From IMG/VR virus record IMGVR_UViG_3300035698_012596, positions 1-48,979 of that record: a DNA stretch of 48,979 nt, one strand, 5' to 3'. Position numbers and translations under genes: made by a program. Position 1 is the stretch's first letter. Every line of letters starts with the position of its first letter. This document shows, in pieces, positions 16,837 to 25,054 of this stretch. Below the pieces are notes generated by a model. The model did not search any database, was not told the origin of the DNA, and was given only the letters and a program-made list of their open reading frames with translations. The stretch is from a virus.

Positions 16837-17151
16837 TTATTCCTTTGTATGTTCAATTGGGTCATTGGGATCAGTCCCCCGCCAATCAGGCCAATCTCTA
16901 TTTTTGTTAATTTCAAGCTTTTCTGAGATTGCTTTGACTATAATTTCTGGTGGAATATTTGCACGCATGGCACCATCAAAAGATAATAGAATCAAGTCTG
17001 CCCACTCATATGGGTCTGTTGGTTCATCCTCAATCTCAATAAGTTCTTTCCTAATATGATTCAATGGGCCCATATGGTTTTTGAACTCAATTGGACCAAA
17101 TGTTTTTTGTGAAAACTCCCACTGATCCTTTAAATGTGTTAATAAATCCAT
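16837..17151 (-). CDS. MazG-like dNTP pyrophosphohydrolase (DUF550-type)
   Basis: 104 aa. Matches the small all-helical dATP/dGTP diphosphohydrolase group: 'FGPIEFKNHMGPLNHIRKEL' start, 'EIEDEP-D-EWADLILLSFDGAMRA' (E-x2-E...E-x2-D metal site), and 'KLEINKNRDWPDW'. Such enzymes cleave dNTPs to dNMP and PPi. In a base-modifying phage this could shape the dGTP pool, which is an inference. Lies 8 bp after the QueD-like stop and 5 bp before the glycosyltransferase start, in one operon. Confidence 0.75.
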   Translation of the reverse strand: MDLLTHLKDQWEFSQKTFGPIEFKNHMGPLNHIRKELIEIEDEPTDPYEWADLILLSFDGAMRANIPPEIIVKAISEKLEINKNRDWPDWRGTDPNDPIEHTKE

Positions 17152-17159
17152 GTGGTCTC

Positions 17160-17516
17160 TTATTCCGCGATATGTTCTACAATACCATCTGACTCACCAT
17201 CTTCTGAGACGATGATTTCATAATAACGGTTAGAACCATATTTTGGAATTAGGTGGTCATCCAGGATATCAGTAGCAATCATCTCACATGATTTGTGATT
17301 CATCTTCCCAGATTCAATGAACTCTTGTAGGTCCCATTTAACTAGGAAGAATTCCAGTTCACGGTCTAGATGGTTGACTGAAATTTTAACATCAACCTTA
17401 AACATATGGCGATGTTCAGTTTCCAGGAATTTAATACGTTGATCAATTTCACTAGCGTTTGGATAGAAGTGAAATCCCTCAAACTCTGTACGAACTTTAA
17501 TAAAAGTATTTCTCAT
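17160..17516 (-). CDS. QueD / PTPS-like 6-carboxytetrahydropterin synthase homologue
   Basis: 118 aa, usual family length. 'EFEGFHFYPNA' supplies the first zinc His and 'LETEHRHMF' the H-x-H pair; later 'MNHKSCEMIATDIL' and 'IVSEDGESDGIVEH' match the family's active-site segments. The catalytic Cys of QueD, normally four residues before the first His of the pair, is absent; a Glu three residues before it recalls the PTPS-III type. It should act between FolE and QueE. TAATG-coupled to the DpdA-like gene. Confidence 0.7.
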   Translation of the reverse strand: MRNTFIKVRTEFEGFHFYPNASEIDQRIKFLETEHRHMFKVDVKISVNHLDRELEFFLVKWDLQEFIESGKMNHKSCEMIATDILDDHLIPKYGSNRYYEIIVSEDGESDGIVEHIAE

Positions 17517-19012
17517 TATATTGTCTCCTCAAACATTGTGCTGAAGTTATTATCATCAGCGACGTCGTGTAATTCACCTTCAATATCTTCCACATCATAT
17601 GTGTCTGAATCTTTAATCTGTTGTTCAAACAGTGGTGAAGTATTTAGGTCTGGTTTCTTCTTGACCATTGCACTGATATAGCGTTCTAGGAAGATTCTGT
17701 TATCCTCCAATATCAAATCACCCTTGTCTTTGGGTGCATCAAAGAATTGATTAACAATATCTTTGAATTTGACAATATCCATTGGAATAAATTCTTCAAC
17801 AAAACGGTCTGTTCTCTTGTCCACCGCGCCATGTAGATCAAAGATTTTGAGCGCCTGGTGTACTGACTTGATGTGTAAGTATGTGGAGTGCGCCATTAGC
17901 ACACCATATGATAACCCATCCCAAGCACTTTTGAACTTTGGATCACCATTATAGCAAAGCTCACCAATTTTCATACCATCAAAGAATGGACTACCCATGA
18001 TTGGCCATAATTCCGTACTACCCACAAGATCCTTTGAGTCGGGCATTGCATTCATCTTATGTGATAGCTTTCCCTTACCCAGCGGACCGCCCTCAAGCGC
18101 ATAGCCCGTATAGATGCGACCTTTAGCTACACTAACGAATGGGCTTGCTGCATCAAAGCTTAGACGCACGTTGGAACCATAACGTTCACGGATTTTCTTT
18201 TGGATAATAGTATATGCAAGACCGGCTTTGATTTTACCAACACCTAGAATATGGATCCAGCTTGTATTCTCAAGTAAACCACTTTCACCCATATCACGTA
18301 GGATTCGTAACTGACTGAACATATCACGTACTGAGTTACCAGCAAACGCCCAACCCTCTAGGCGACGGTCACCGTATTCAGCTGGATCACTATAATGCTT
18401 GTATTCCTGATACCAGTCCCAGTTTTCTTCTGCGTTACGTCCCTGTAGAACGTTCAAGAAGTCAGTCTTACCTGGCACGCGATGTTCAATCATCGTCTTG
18501 ATGTTAGCGTGAGTAAATGACTTACAATCTTCAATAGTGTTGATTGTTGGAGCCTTCTCGTTGAAAATGCCTGATGTTGGCATATCCAGGATCATGCTGT
18601 AGTCTGCGGTATGTTCAAGCCAGCGTGTGATCTTTAAGCATGTTTCTTTGATCGCCTCACTGTCATCCCAATTAAGTTTCAACACGCCAGAACAGATCTG
18701 GAAGCCACCTGAGTCACCAACGATAATACGGCCTGGCTCACGATTCTGAATCATGCTTTCCTGAACGTTACTTCGTTCTATGTCCAATTGCGCATGGCCA
18801 GCCGAGTACAGCGCATGATCATACCGATATAGGCCTTTGGATGAGTTAAAGAAATCTAAGCCATCAATACTACCAATGTTAGCAGGGACAGGGCGTTTAA
18901 TACCTGAATCACCTTTTGATACTAGCTTGGAATACAGTGATGAAATAGATGGAAGAAATACCGCCCATTCATCATCAAAATTTAGGTTTTCTACATTATT
19001 TTCTTCTGCCAT
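17516..19012 (-). CDS. dpdA: DpdA-like DNA 7-deazaguanine transglycosylase (TGT superfamily)
   Basis: 498 aa. 'GRIIVGDSGGFQIC' (D100) matches the TGT acid/base Asp region and 'LSFDAASPFVS' (about D285) the nucleophile region; 'TDFLNVLQGRNAEENW' and 'GWAFAGNSVRDMF' resemble the substrate-binding barrel loops. The zinc site of tRNA TGTs is not evident, as in phage and bacterial DpdA. DpdA proteins exchange guanine in DNA for a 7-deazaguanine base. First gene of an operon running DpdA, QueD-like, MazG-like, glycosyltransferase, FolE. AAAAGG precedes the ATG. Confidence 0.82.
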   Translation of the reverse strand: MAEENNVENLNFDDEWAVFLPSISSLYSKLVSKGDSGIKRPVPANIGSIDGLDFFNSSKGLYRYDHALYSAGHAQLDIERSNVQESMIQNREPGRIIVGDSGGFQICSGVLKLNWDDSEAIKETCLKITRWLEHTADYSMILDMPTSGIFNEKAPTINTIEDCKSFTHANIKTMIEHRVPGKTDFLNVLQGRNAEENWDWYQEYKHYSDPAEYGDRRLEGWAFAGNSVRDMFSQLRILRDMGESGLLENTSWIHILGVGKIKAGLAYTIIQKKIRERYGSNVRLSFDAASPFVSVAKGRIYTGYALEGGPLGKGKLSHKMNAMPDSKDLVGSTELWPIMGSPFFDGMKIGELCYNGDPKFKSAWDGLSYGVLMAHSTYLHIKSVHQALKIFDLHGAVDKRTDRFVEEFIPMDIVKFKDIVNQFFDAPKDKGDLILEDNRIFLERYISAMVKKKPDLNTSPLFEQQIKDSDTYDVEDIEGELHDVADDNNFSTMFEETI

Positions 19013-19233
19013 TATATTGCCTTTTTGTTAGTTGTTAGATCTTCTCTAATATATTTTCAAATACACGGACGAATTCAACCATATTTTTTGTATTATTCTT
19101 AACTTGGTGGAATTGCCAAACCAATATATGTAATTTGTTTACACAATTCTTATACTTGGTTTATGATAATATTTAGACCTAGTTATTGTAGCTTTAAGTA
19201 TGATTATAACTAAATGTGTGGTGATTTACAATA
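19013..19233 (-). other. 221-bp intergenic region upstream of dpdA
   Basis: AT-rich, no convincing gene or tRNA. It holds a 15-codon ORF (ATG 19082, no ribosome site) and a minus-strand GGTCTAAATAT near 19170 that is also found upstream of queE (near 12500). It presumably carries the dpdA operon promoter, but no clear -35/-10 pair is visible. Confidence 0.4.
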
Positions 19234-19530
19234 TTATTCATCTATCTGCAACCGCATCATTACTACTTTACTATTGAATTCACTAATGGCTAAATCAATA
19301 TTAGAGTTGCAAAAGTAAATATCTTGATTTAGATTTGGATACTTCTTGGAAGCTCTACGATTTCTAGATTTATGTTGCACCGCTTCTTTGATACGAAACC
19401 AGCGGTCGACATTACTAGCTAGTTCAAGGATCTCTTTATAATCTTCATAAAATTTGATATCGTTGGAACCTGACCTGATAGAATATAAACTTTCTGCCCG
19501 TTGCGTCTTCCACATTTTTTTATTAGACAT
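19234..19530 (-). CDS. Hypothetical basic protein
   Basis: 98 aa, Lys/Arg-rich (SNKKMWKTQRAES, HKSRNRRASKKYPN) and mostly helical. AAAAGGATAGGGA precedes the ATG, giving a fair ribosome site. No known domain recognised. Separated from the clamp by 112 bp with two hairpins and from dpdA by 221 bp, so perhaps a separate message. Confidence 0.55.
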   Translation of the reverse strand: MSNKKMWKTQRAESLYSIRSGSNDIKFYEDYKEILELASNVDRWFRIKEAVQHKSRNRRASKKYPNLNQDIYFCNSNIDLAISEFNSKVVMMRLQIDE

Positions 19531-19549
19531 TCCCTATCCTTTTCGATCT

Positions 19550-19569
19550 GGGCGGCATGATGGCCGCCC
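19550..19569. repeat. GC-rich perfect hairpin GGGCGGC / GCCGCCC
   Basis: A perfect 7-bp inverted repeat with a 6-nt loop, 20 bp upstream of the 98-aa gene. No T-run on either side, so not a classic terminator; it may be a leader hairpin or processing/stability element. Confidence 0.6.
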
Positions 19570-19582
19570 CTTCCAACTAAAA

Positions 19583-19614
19583 CCAGCGTGATAAAAATCA
19601 CCTCCTAGGGCTGG
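19583..19614 (-). terminator. Hairpin downstream of sliding clamp, with embedded Shine-Dalgarno
   Basis: In minus-strand RNA CCAGC...GCTGG encloses GTGAT-TTTT-ATCAC, with TTTTAG after it; located 29 bp past the clamp stop. It may be a weak terminator. The bulge and stem contain AGGAGGTGAT, a 10-nt match to the 16S rRNA anti-Shine-Dalgarno, with no ATG at useful distance. Confidence 0.45.
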
Positions 19615-19642
19615 GGGGTACATTAGTTGGGTATAATAATTT

Positions 19643-20380
19643 TTACTTGACCTGAGGGAAAATATACTGCCACTCAGCGAGTTTGGTATCCACGCGAACC
19701 TGCAAAGCACCAGAACGTGGATCATCAAGAATATCAACTTCAACATTCCCTTCATCCAACTTTAGGACTGAAAGTATAAGTGCTGTGGGCCAACGTAGTT
19801 CAAATTTTAGCTTATGGTCTGTACCGTCACCAAACAGGATGGATGATGAACTCATACCTTCTCCCACTGCAATTATGATGTCACCATCATCATTACTTGA
19901 AGTTGTGAAGTTGGCTGACTCAGAACCAGCGGCCGCCGCCTTATAAGCAAAGTTGCTTACAATGCTCTTGCTTGGGCTAAAGGAAACGGTCCAGTCGGCG
20001 CCCTTGAAATCAAAATAGTCACGGCATAGTTCTGGACTAACCAGACGATACACGGTGCTATCCTTTGCACCAACGTTTTCAAATAATATTTCAACAGGTG
20101 TCTTCTTTCCGTTGCGAGTATCAGTTTTGATGCTAATGTTTGCATCATCTGACTTATAGTTTGGATCGTTCAAGTATGCCTTTAGGCGATCCAAATAACG
20201 CAAGCCGTATTCACCTTCAAGGGCAGCATTTGCAGTTTTTAGCTTGCCTTTGATTACGACTGCATTGTTTTCATCCATTGCATCAATTAGTGTCTCGGTG
20301 CCAGAGCCTGTAATCTTAATCTCAGTAATAACACCCAGACCAAGTGTATGCTGTAGGATATCCAGTAATTCATCACGCAT
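19643..20380 (-). CDS. DNA polymerase sliding clamp (gp45-like)
   Basis: 245 aa, close to T4 gp45 (228 aa). It has the alternating strand pattern of a PCNA-type clamp: 'NNAVVIKGKL', 'YLDRLKAYL', 'VYRLVSPELCRDYFDF', 'DGDIIIAVGEG' and a final 'QVRVDTKLAEWQYIFPQVK'. It should encircle DNA and tether the polymerase encoded just upstream, which carries a likely clamp-binding tail. GGAG lies before the ATG and a TTGAAT...TATACT promoter 34 bp further up. Identification rests on size, fold pattern and position. Confidence 0.72.
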   Translation of the reverse strand: MRDELLDILQHTLGLGVITEIKITGSGTETLIDAMDENNAVVIKGKLKTANAALEGEYGLRYLDRLKAYLNDPNYKSDDANISIKTDTRNGKKTPVEILFENVGAKDSTVYRLVSPELCRDYFDFKGADWTVSFSPSKSIVSNFAYKAAAAGSESANFTTSSNDDGDIIIAVGEGMSSSSILFGDGTDHKLKFELRWPTALILSVLKLDEGNVEVDILDDPRSGALQVRVDTKLAEWQYIFPQVK

Positions 20381-20414
20381 TAGTAATTCTCCATGTGTTT
20401 GCGATTATGCTATA

Positions 20415-20443
20415 AGTATACTTTAATGGTTTTATTAATTCAA
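20415..20443 (-). promoter_or_regulatory. Sigma70-like promoter of the clamp gene
   Basis: TTGAAT (20443-20438), 17-bp spacer, TATACT (20420-20415). Weaker -35 than the main early set. Just upstream, the octamer TGATGATT is repeated with an 11-bp period (20484-20506), a possible operator. Confidence 0.5.
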
Positions 20444-20553
20444 TATTATTCGTAAATATTTTTGAAGTTGTCAATCTAACTGTATCAATAATCATCAAGT
20501 AATCATCAAATTATTATCAGTTTTTTTTTAATCATACGGTTATGAATCCTTAA

Positions 20554-23298
20554 TTACTTCTTCTGCATACCAAACAGATCACTAAAATTGCTGTTCTGTT
20601 TTGTGCTATCAAGATCCCATTTTAAAATACCGATAAGATTTTGTAATTTCTTTTCAATAATGCTTGCATCCATTGTATCATCATCGAACGGTAATTCTTT
20701 AAACCATTTTGGAAGATGCGGTTCATCGACCGGAAAACCAATACTGGTCATATTATATTGATTGGGTCGCAGTTTGCAAACAACAGTTTTGAAACCATCC
20801 ATAATAGTTAAACTATGTAGATCATCATTCAACTTTTTCAAAGTATTCCAATTCATTGCTGCTCTAACGTGACCTGGCATATTGACTTTCGCACCTTTGG
20901 CTTTTGTTGCGAGTTCACCATACTTAGTAAGACCATTAACTCCCTTCGGAGTACCCTTTAACCATCCAGGCCATTTCTTAAATTCACCTCTGAACTCTTT
21001 GATATAATCCAATACTTCTTGCTCGGTATTGCCAGATAGAACTTTCTCAAGAATTTGTTCAAGGAATTTTTGTATTTCTTTTGATGTATCGGTGCGCTTT
21101 GTTTCAACTCCCATAGCTTTAATCTTACCGAAACCATAAACATATCCTTTGTCTTCGGCTTCTTCTTCACTAACTTTATCAATACGGAAGCCTTCATCAT
21201 CATAGATCATAAGAGCATAACGCTTCTTTTTGATAAACATTCCTCGACTTGCGACTAGTTCACGACCCGCCTCAATAATACCACCACGGTCAGTTGTGGT
21301 ATGAAATGTATCAACCATGAAATTGATAAAAGTATCATTAACACCATCAGCGATAGCATCATATAACTCAATTACATTTTCTTTATCCCATGAGAAATCG
21401 TCAAAGTCTGGATTACCGCGCATTGTTGAAACCGCGGAGAAATAACAGCTATCCGTATCACCATAAATAATTCCATCACCGTTTTTATCGCGTTTTCCGG
21501 TGATCAATTCATTAGTTGTTTCAATCATATGGCGTGTAATGCAGCGACCAGTAAGTGTTACTGATTGACCAATGCGTGGATCATAAAATCTGCAATGGGA
21601 ATTTAGCAACGCGCCATACAAACTGTTCAATAGAATTTTACGCACATATTGTCGCTTATCCCAGAAACTAACCAACGCATTGTATTCTGCTTTCTTAACT
21701 GGATCATCTTCTTCCTTCACCAATTTTTTATATTCACCAACCTTCGCCCGCATCTCTACACGTTCATTGTACCATTTTCCAAGAATACCTGCAATAACAC
21801 CAACTCGATCAGTGGCAAAAAGTGTACCATTTGCCGAGATGCATACTTGGTTACTCCAGATCCAGCGTTTAATTGTTTCTATATTCCCTTTAAGAACATT
21901 ACCATCTTCGAATGATATTGATAACTCTGGTCCTTCAGTACGATCACCAGTAAATTGTTGAAATTCTATGGTACCAAACATATCATGCCATGCATCAGAA
22001 CCACTGATGCCTTTAGCCATTAGATCATTGATATGTTTCGCTGTTTGATCTAACTCAATTTGACCAACAATTGTTTCTGGACCCATATTCAACGCGCGAA
22101 TTACTGACGGGTATAGAGAGTTAATATCAATAGCGCCAATCTCTTCATGCATCCCAACTACGGGATCTGCAACATATGCACCCGCAACTGGAAGAGTATC
22201 ACCATGATTTGCTTTGTCCATAACTACCATGCCGCGTTGATGTGCTTCATTAATGATAGCTTGTTCAACAACTTGCACGGTTCCCAAAGTAGCTTTCAAT
22301 AAAACCGTATTGGTGTGTGCAACAGCGTTCGCAAGATCGATGTATTGGTTTTTCTTGTCAATATCTACCAACAAATCCGTATCTTGGATACTGTAGTCAA
22401 TAAACTTTTCAAAATCATCATTGTAAAGTTGATGCAAGGTTCCTTCGTATTCGACCTTCTTTCTTTTTACTTCAATTTCGCCGACATAATCTAGTTTATA
22501 TGAATGTAGTTCCTGCATGGAATGCTTTTTGTACAAATCCAAATAATCCAAATGAACGCGACCAACTAAATCGAATGTTAATTGTTCCTTACCAAATTTT
22601 TCAACGGTTTTGCGTTTGGGTTTTTGTCCCCATAAGCAAAGTTTGCGAACATAATCAGATCCCAATATTTCTACAATTCGTCCGATGATATATGGAATAT
22701 CAAAGAATGCTGAGTTCCATCCTGATAATATATCACAATCTTCAATTATGTCTAAAAATGTTTTAAGTAATTCTCTTTCATCATCGAATAAAATTACTGT
22801 ACCATTAAATTTATCGGCAATGCCCTGTGATTCTTCTTCCGACATCCCTTTTGGTGGAATTGTAAGACAGATAGTTTGCCCAATGTGAGTACAATGAACA
22901 CTAATAGCGGTAATCATCATAAACGGATCTTCGGGATTGGCATAACCGCGGACGGGATCAAAATCAACCTCAATATCAAAGAACCCAATGTTTAGCTCTG
23001 GCTGCTCAGCGCCGTAATAGTTTTCTTCTAAACAAATATTCAGTGGATTGATATCGCTTTCATAAACTGCGCGTTGGCTATCGCCACGGTACATTGTGAG
23101 TTCGCGTCTGAACTTCATCTGATCGCGGGTCTCAAATTTTGCAACCTGGGTACCATAAACAGTGGTAAATGATCCTTTCGGATCGTCATAGTAAAAACGA
23201 TATTTGGCAGGATATTCTTCGTAGATGCGTTTCCCATTGCGACGTTCCACAACGAGAATCTTATTCTTCTTATTATCAAATAGAGCGTCTACGTACAT
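20554..23298 (-). CDS. DNA polymerase, family B (gp43-like)
   Basis: 914 aa, near T4 gp43 (898). Exonuclease motif I 'IGFFDIEVDFD' (D108, E110), exo II region 'LSGWNSAFFDIPYI', polymerase motif A 'AIDINSLYPSVIRA' (~390), motif B region 'RKILLNSLYGALLN' (~550), motif C 'IIYGDTDSCYF' (~612) and 'KKKRYALMIYD' (~690) are all present, so both polymerising and proofreading sites look intact. The C-terminus 'FSDLFGMQKK' resembles a clamp-binding peptide. It replicates the phage genome with the adjacent clamp. Confidence 0.95.
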   Translation of the reverse strand: MYVDALFDNKKNKILVVERRNGKRIYEEYPAKYRFYYDDPKGSFTTVYGTQVAKFETRDQMKFRRELTMYRGDSQRAVYESDINPLNICLEENYYGAEQPELNIGFFDIEVDFDPVRGYANPEDPFMMITAISVHCTHIGQTICLTIPPKGMSEEESQGIADKFNGTVILFDDERELLKTFLDIIEDCDILSGWNSAFFDIPYIIGRIVEILGSDYVRKLCLWGQKPKRKTVEKFGKEQLTFDLVGRVHLDYLDLYKKHSMQELHSYKLDYVGEIEVKRKKVEYEGTLHQLYNDDFEKFIDYSIQDTDLLVDIDKKNQYIDLANAVAHTNTVLLKATLGTVQVVEQAIINEAHQRGMVVMDKANHGDTLPVAGAYVADPVVGMHEEIGAIDINSLYPSVIRALNMGPETIVGQIELDQTAKHINDLMAKGISGSDAWHDMFGTIEFQQFTGDRTEGPELSISFEDGNVLKGNIETIKRWIWSNQVCISANGTLFATDRVGVIAGILGKWYNERVEMRAKVGEYKKLVKEEDDPVKKAEYNALVSFWDKRQYVRKILLNSLYGALLNSHCRFYDPRIGQSVTLTGRCITRHMIETTNELITGKRDKNGDGIIYGDTDSCYFSAVSTMRGNPDFDDFSWDKENVIELYDAIADGVNDTFINFMVDTFHTTTDRGGIIEAGRELVASRGMFIKKKRYALMIYDDEGFRIDKVSEEEAEDKGYVYGFGKIKAMGVETKRTDTSKEIQKFLEQILEKVLSGNTEQEVLDYIKEFRGEFKKWPGWLKGTPKGVNGLTKYGELATKAKGAKVNMPGHVRAAMNWNTLKKLNDDLHSLTIMDGFKTVVCKLRPNQYNMTSIGFPVDEPHLPKWFKELPFDDDTMDASIIEKKLQNLIGILKWDLDSTKQNSNFSDLFGMQKK

Positions 23299-23340
23299 AC
23301 TTTAACCTCAGGTGTTATTATTGCATAATATTTAAGCACA

Positions 23341-23371
23341 GAAAGCCGTAGGAAAATATCCCACGGCTTTC
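23341..23371 (-). terminator. Hairpin between dsbA-like gene and polymerase
   Basis: GAAAGCCGTGGG and CCTACGGCTTTC pair over 12 bp around a 7-nt loop. The one mismatch is A-C in plus-strand RNA but a G-U pair in minus-strand RNA, so the minus strand is the folded one. Lies 8 bp past the dsbA-like stop; T-run is short (CTTTCTGTG). Confidence 0.6.
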
Positions 23372-23379
23372 ATATACAA

Positions 23380-23652
23380 TTAAATTTCCGCAATTTCCAA
23401 CAACTGACCAACAGTATCGAGCTCTTCCTGGGCATTTTCATATGCCTTGTGGTCTTCGCGCGCCTTAAACGCAATTGAAATAGCCTTGTTCAGCTCTTTC
23501 TTTGGTACACCCGTTTCTTCGGCAACGTGAGTTACAACATCTTTGAGACCTTCTGTAAGATCAGCAATTTCCTGCTTGACCCTAACGGCTTCAACGATGG
23601 TGTTCTTAATCTTTGCCTTTTCGTCGGCTGATAGTATGGTATCCAATGACAT
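23380..23652 (-). CDS. DsbA-like small DNA-binding protein
   Basis: 90 aa, the size of T4 DsbA (89 aa), a double-stranded DNA-binding protein linked to late transcription. Shared style: long helices, 'LTEGLKDVVTHVAEETGVPKKELNKA' (T4: LIKDIRIRAKDELGV...) and an acidic helical end. Similarity is modest and judged by eye. Position next to the polymerase fits a T4-type replication and late-transcription set. GGAG lies before the ATG. Confidence 0.5.
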   Translation of the reverse strand: MSLDTILSADEKAKIKNTIVEAVRVKQEIADLTEGLKDVVTHVAEETGVPKKELNKAISIAFKAREDHKAYENAQEELDTVGQLLEIAEI

Positions 23653-23668
23653 ATTTACTCTCCATTAT

Positions 23669-23700
23669 GTTAGTATTATTAATTAATAACTAATACTAAC
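23669..23700. repeat. Perfect 10-bp inverted repeat upstream of dsbA-like gene
   Basis: GTTAGTATTA and TAATACTAAC separated by 12 AT-rich bases, 17 bp upstream of the dsbA-like ATG. Could be an operator or an RNA leader hairpin. Confidence 0.6.
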
Positions 23701-23728
23701 ACCACACAAAGTAAAAATGCAATATAAT

Positions 23729-23911
23729 TTAACAGTCGTCAGGATTTACCAAGTATTCGCGCTTAACCATTTTGCAAACAGTTGATTCAACTTGGGATTC
23801 ATATCCCATTGAATAATTGAAAGATCGATTAACATACCAGGGGATGAAAAAATAGGCAAAGATTGCCAATCCAACCACCGCGATGATTGCAATCACTTTA
23901 ATCTTGGACAT
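23729..23911 (-). CDS. Small single-pass membrane protein
   Basis: 60 aa from the ATG at 23911, 1 bp after the upstream stop with AAGGAAACG as ribosome site. Residues 3-22 (IKVIAIIAVVGLAIFAYFFI) form one transmembrane helix; the rest has two Cys (STVCKMV, NPDDC) on the distal side, perhaps disulphide-bonded in the periplasm. Function unknown. Confidence 0.65.
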   Translation of the reverse strand: MSKIKVIAIIAVVGLAIFAYFFIPWYVNRSFNYSMGYESQVESTVCKMVKREYLVNPDDC

Positions 23912-23912
23912 T

Positions 23913-25007
23913 TTACGTTTCCTTGTATACATTACCAAAAGGTTGTTTCACAAACCAGTCGAATTTGACTGCTTCTGAAGTTACAAAACCAGTATACATT
24001 TTTTTCTTGGCAAATGCAAGGATTAAAGGCACAACACCACTTGCGGTTGCAACTTGTATAGCGGAGAAATCACACCCATTTATCGTATCACCGTAAATTT
24101 TATTGGTGTATGAACGTTGTGCTAATAATCCATCCTTGGTATAACCAACACAATTGACATGGATAACAACAACATCAGATGTAGTATACGGAACTTCTTG
24201 ATCCATAATTTTAACAAATAGGTCCCTATTATTGCCTAAATTCAAATCCTCGATAAGGAACCGCATATAGTCACAATGCCCTGGGTAACGTAATGTTTTA
24301 TAAGTTAAATTTTCCGCTTTATCTTGATAAGTATCGATCATAGACGCAACACCACCAGAAGTATTGAAAGCTTCATAAACAGTACCATCAAGCGATACGG
24401 TTTCATACCCTTCTAATGGTTTGAGCATAACCTTTTCACCATTCCATAATCCTTCACATGGGTTGCAATATTCATTAACTACGCCAGCAGTTGACCAACT
24501 CAAGTAATATTTCATATGGTTCATTGGTGATAATGGTAAGGCACCAACACGGAGTTCGAGATCCTTAATAATTTCAAAATCAGAAGCAACATAATTGGCA
24601 ATAATGTTAATCGCACCAGGTGCCAAACCCATTTGTGGCATCAATGGGATAGATGGTTTATGTTTATCAGCTAATTTTTTGATAAATTTTGTAGTTTCAA
24701 CATCTTCTGTAAGATCAAAATATGCTGTGCCTGTTTTAACACACGCCTTGGCAATTTTTTTATTCACAAAAAAGGGAGCAGATGATACAATGGCATCATG
24801 CTCCTTAGTAGCGTCTTTCGGATCTTCTGGCATACGTTTATAATTTACATGACTAGCCTTGCCCGCATACATTTTTTCATTCTTGCGAAAATCCTTTTCA
24901 GGTAATACATCATATACAGTATATAAAACATCGTCGTGCATAGAAAGCATATGTGCAATTGTTAAACCAATCTTCCCACCACCGATAATACCTACAGAAT
25001 AAACCAT
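23913..25007 (-). CDS. Saccharopine dehydrogenase-like oxidoreductase
   Basis: 364 aa from the ATG at 25007, 7 nt after GGAG (an upstream TTG is less likely). N-terminal Rossmann motif 'VGIIGGGKIGLTIA', then 'HDAIVSSAPFFVNKKIAKACVKTGTAYFDLTED' in two parts and 'PQMGLAPGAINIIA', the pattern of saccharopine dehydrogenase / carboxynorspermidine synthase-type enzymes. These form or split imine-linked amino-acid adducts with NAD(P)H in lysine or polyamine metabolism. In a phage it would be an auxiliary metabolic gene; product unknown. Sits among replication genes. Confidence 0.75.
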   Translation of the reverse strand: MVYSVGIIGGGKIGLTIAHMLSMHDDVLYTVYDVLPEKDFRKNEKMYAGKASHVNYKRMPEDPKDATKEHDAIVSSAPFFVNKKIAKACVKTGTAYFDLTEDVETTKFIKKLADKHKPSIPLMPQMGLAPGAINIIANYVASDFEIIKDLELRVGALPLSPMNHMKYYLSWSTAGVVNEYCNPCEGLWNGEKVMLKPLEGYETVSLDGTVYEAFNTSGGVASMIDTYQDKAENLTYKTLRYPGHCDYMRFLIEDLNLGNNRDLFVKIMDQEVPYTTSDVVVIHVNCVGYTKDGLLAQRSYTNKIYGDTINGCDFSAIQVATASGVVPLILAFAKKKMYTGFVTSEAVKFDWFVKQPFGNVYKET

Positions 25008-25054
25008 ATTCAATCTCCGTTGTTATATTACTTATTTAACAACTTGGAGAATTG

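Noticed and set aside
16837-17151. MazG-like gene as evidence for a diaminopurine (Z) genome
   Set aside because: No PurZ-like gene is seen; a dATP/dGTP pyrophosphohydrolase alone does not show that modification, and deazaguanine genes are the better fit.
11587-19012. A queC or QueF-type gene completing the pathway
   Set aside because: No ORF in the window shows the ATP-binding SGGxDS motif of QueC or the QueF motif; left as missing.
19419-19601. 60-codon ORF starting at GTG inside AGGAGGTGAT
   Set aside because: The start lies within the Shine-Dalgarno itself, and the frame overlaps the better-supported 98-aa gene; composition is unlike its neighbours.
20520-20553. T8 run after the polymerase as a terminator
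   Set aside because: The T-run is on the plus strand, while the polymerase is on the minus strand, and no stable stem precedes it.
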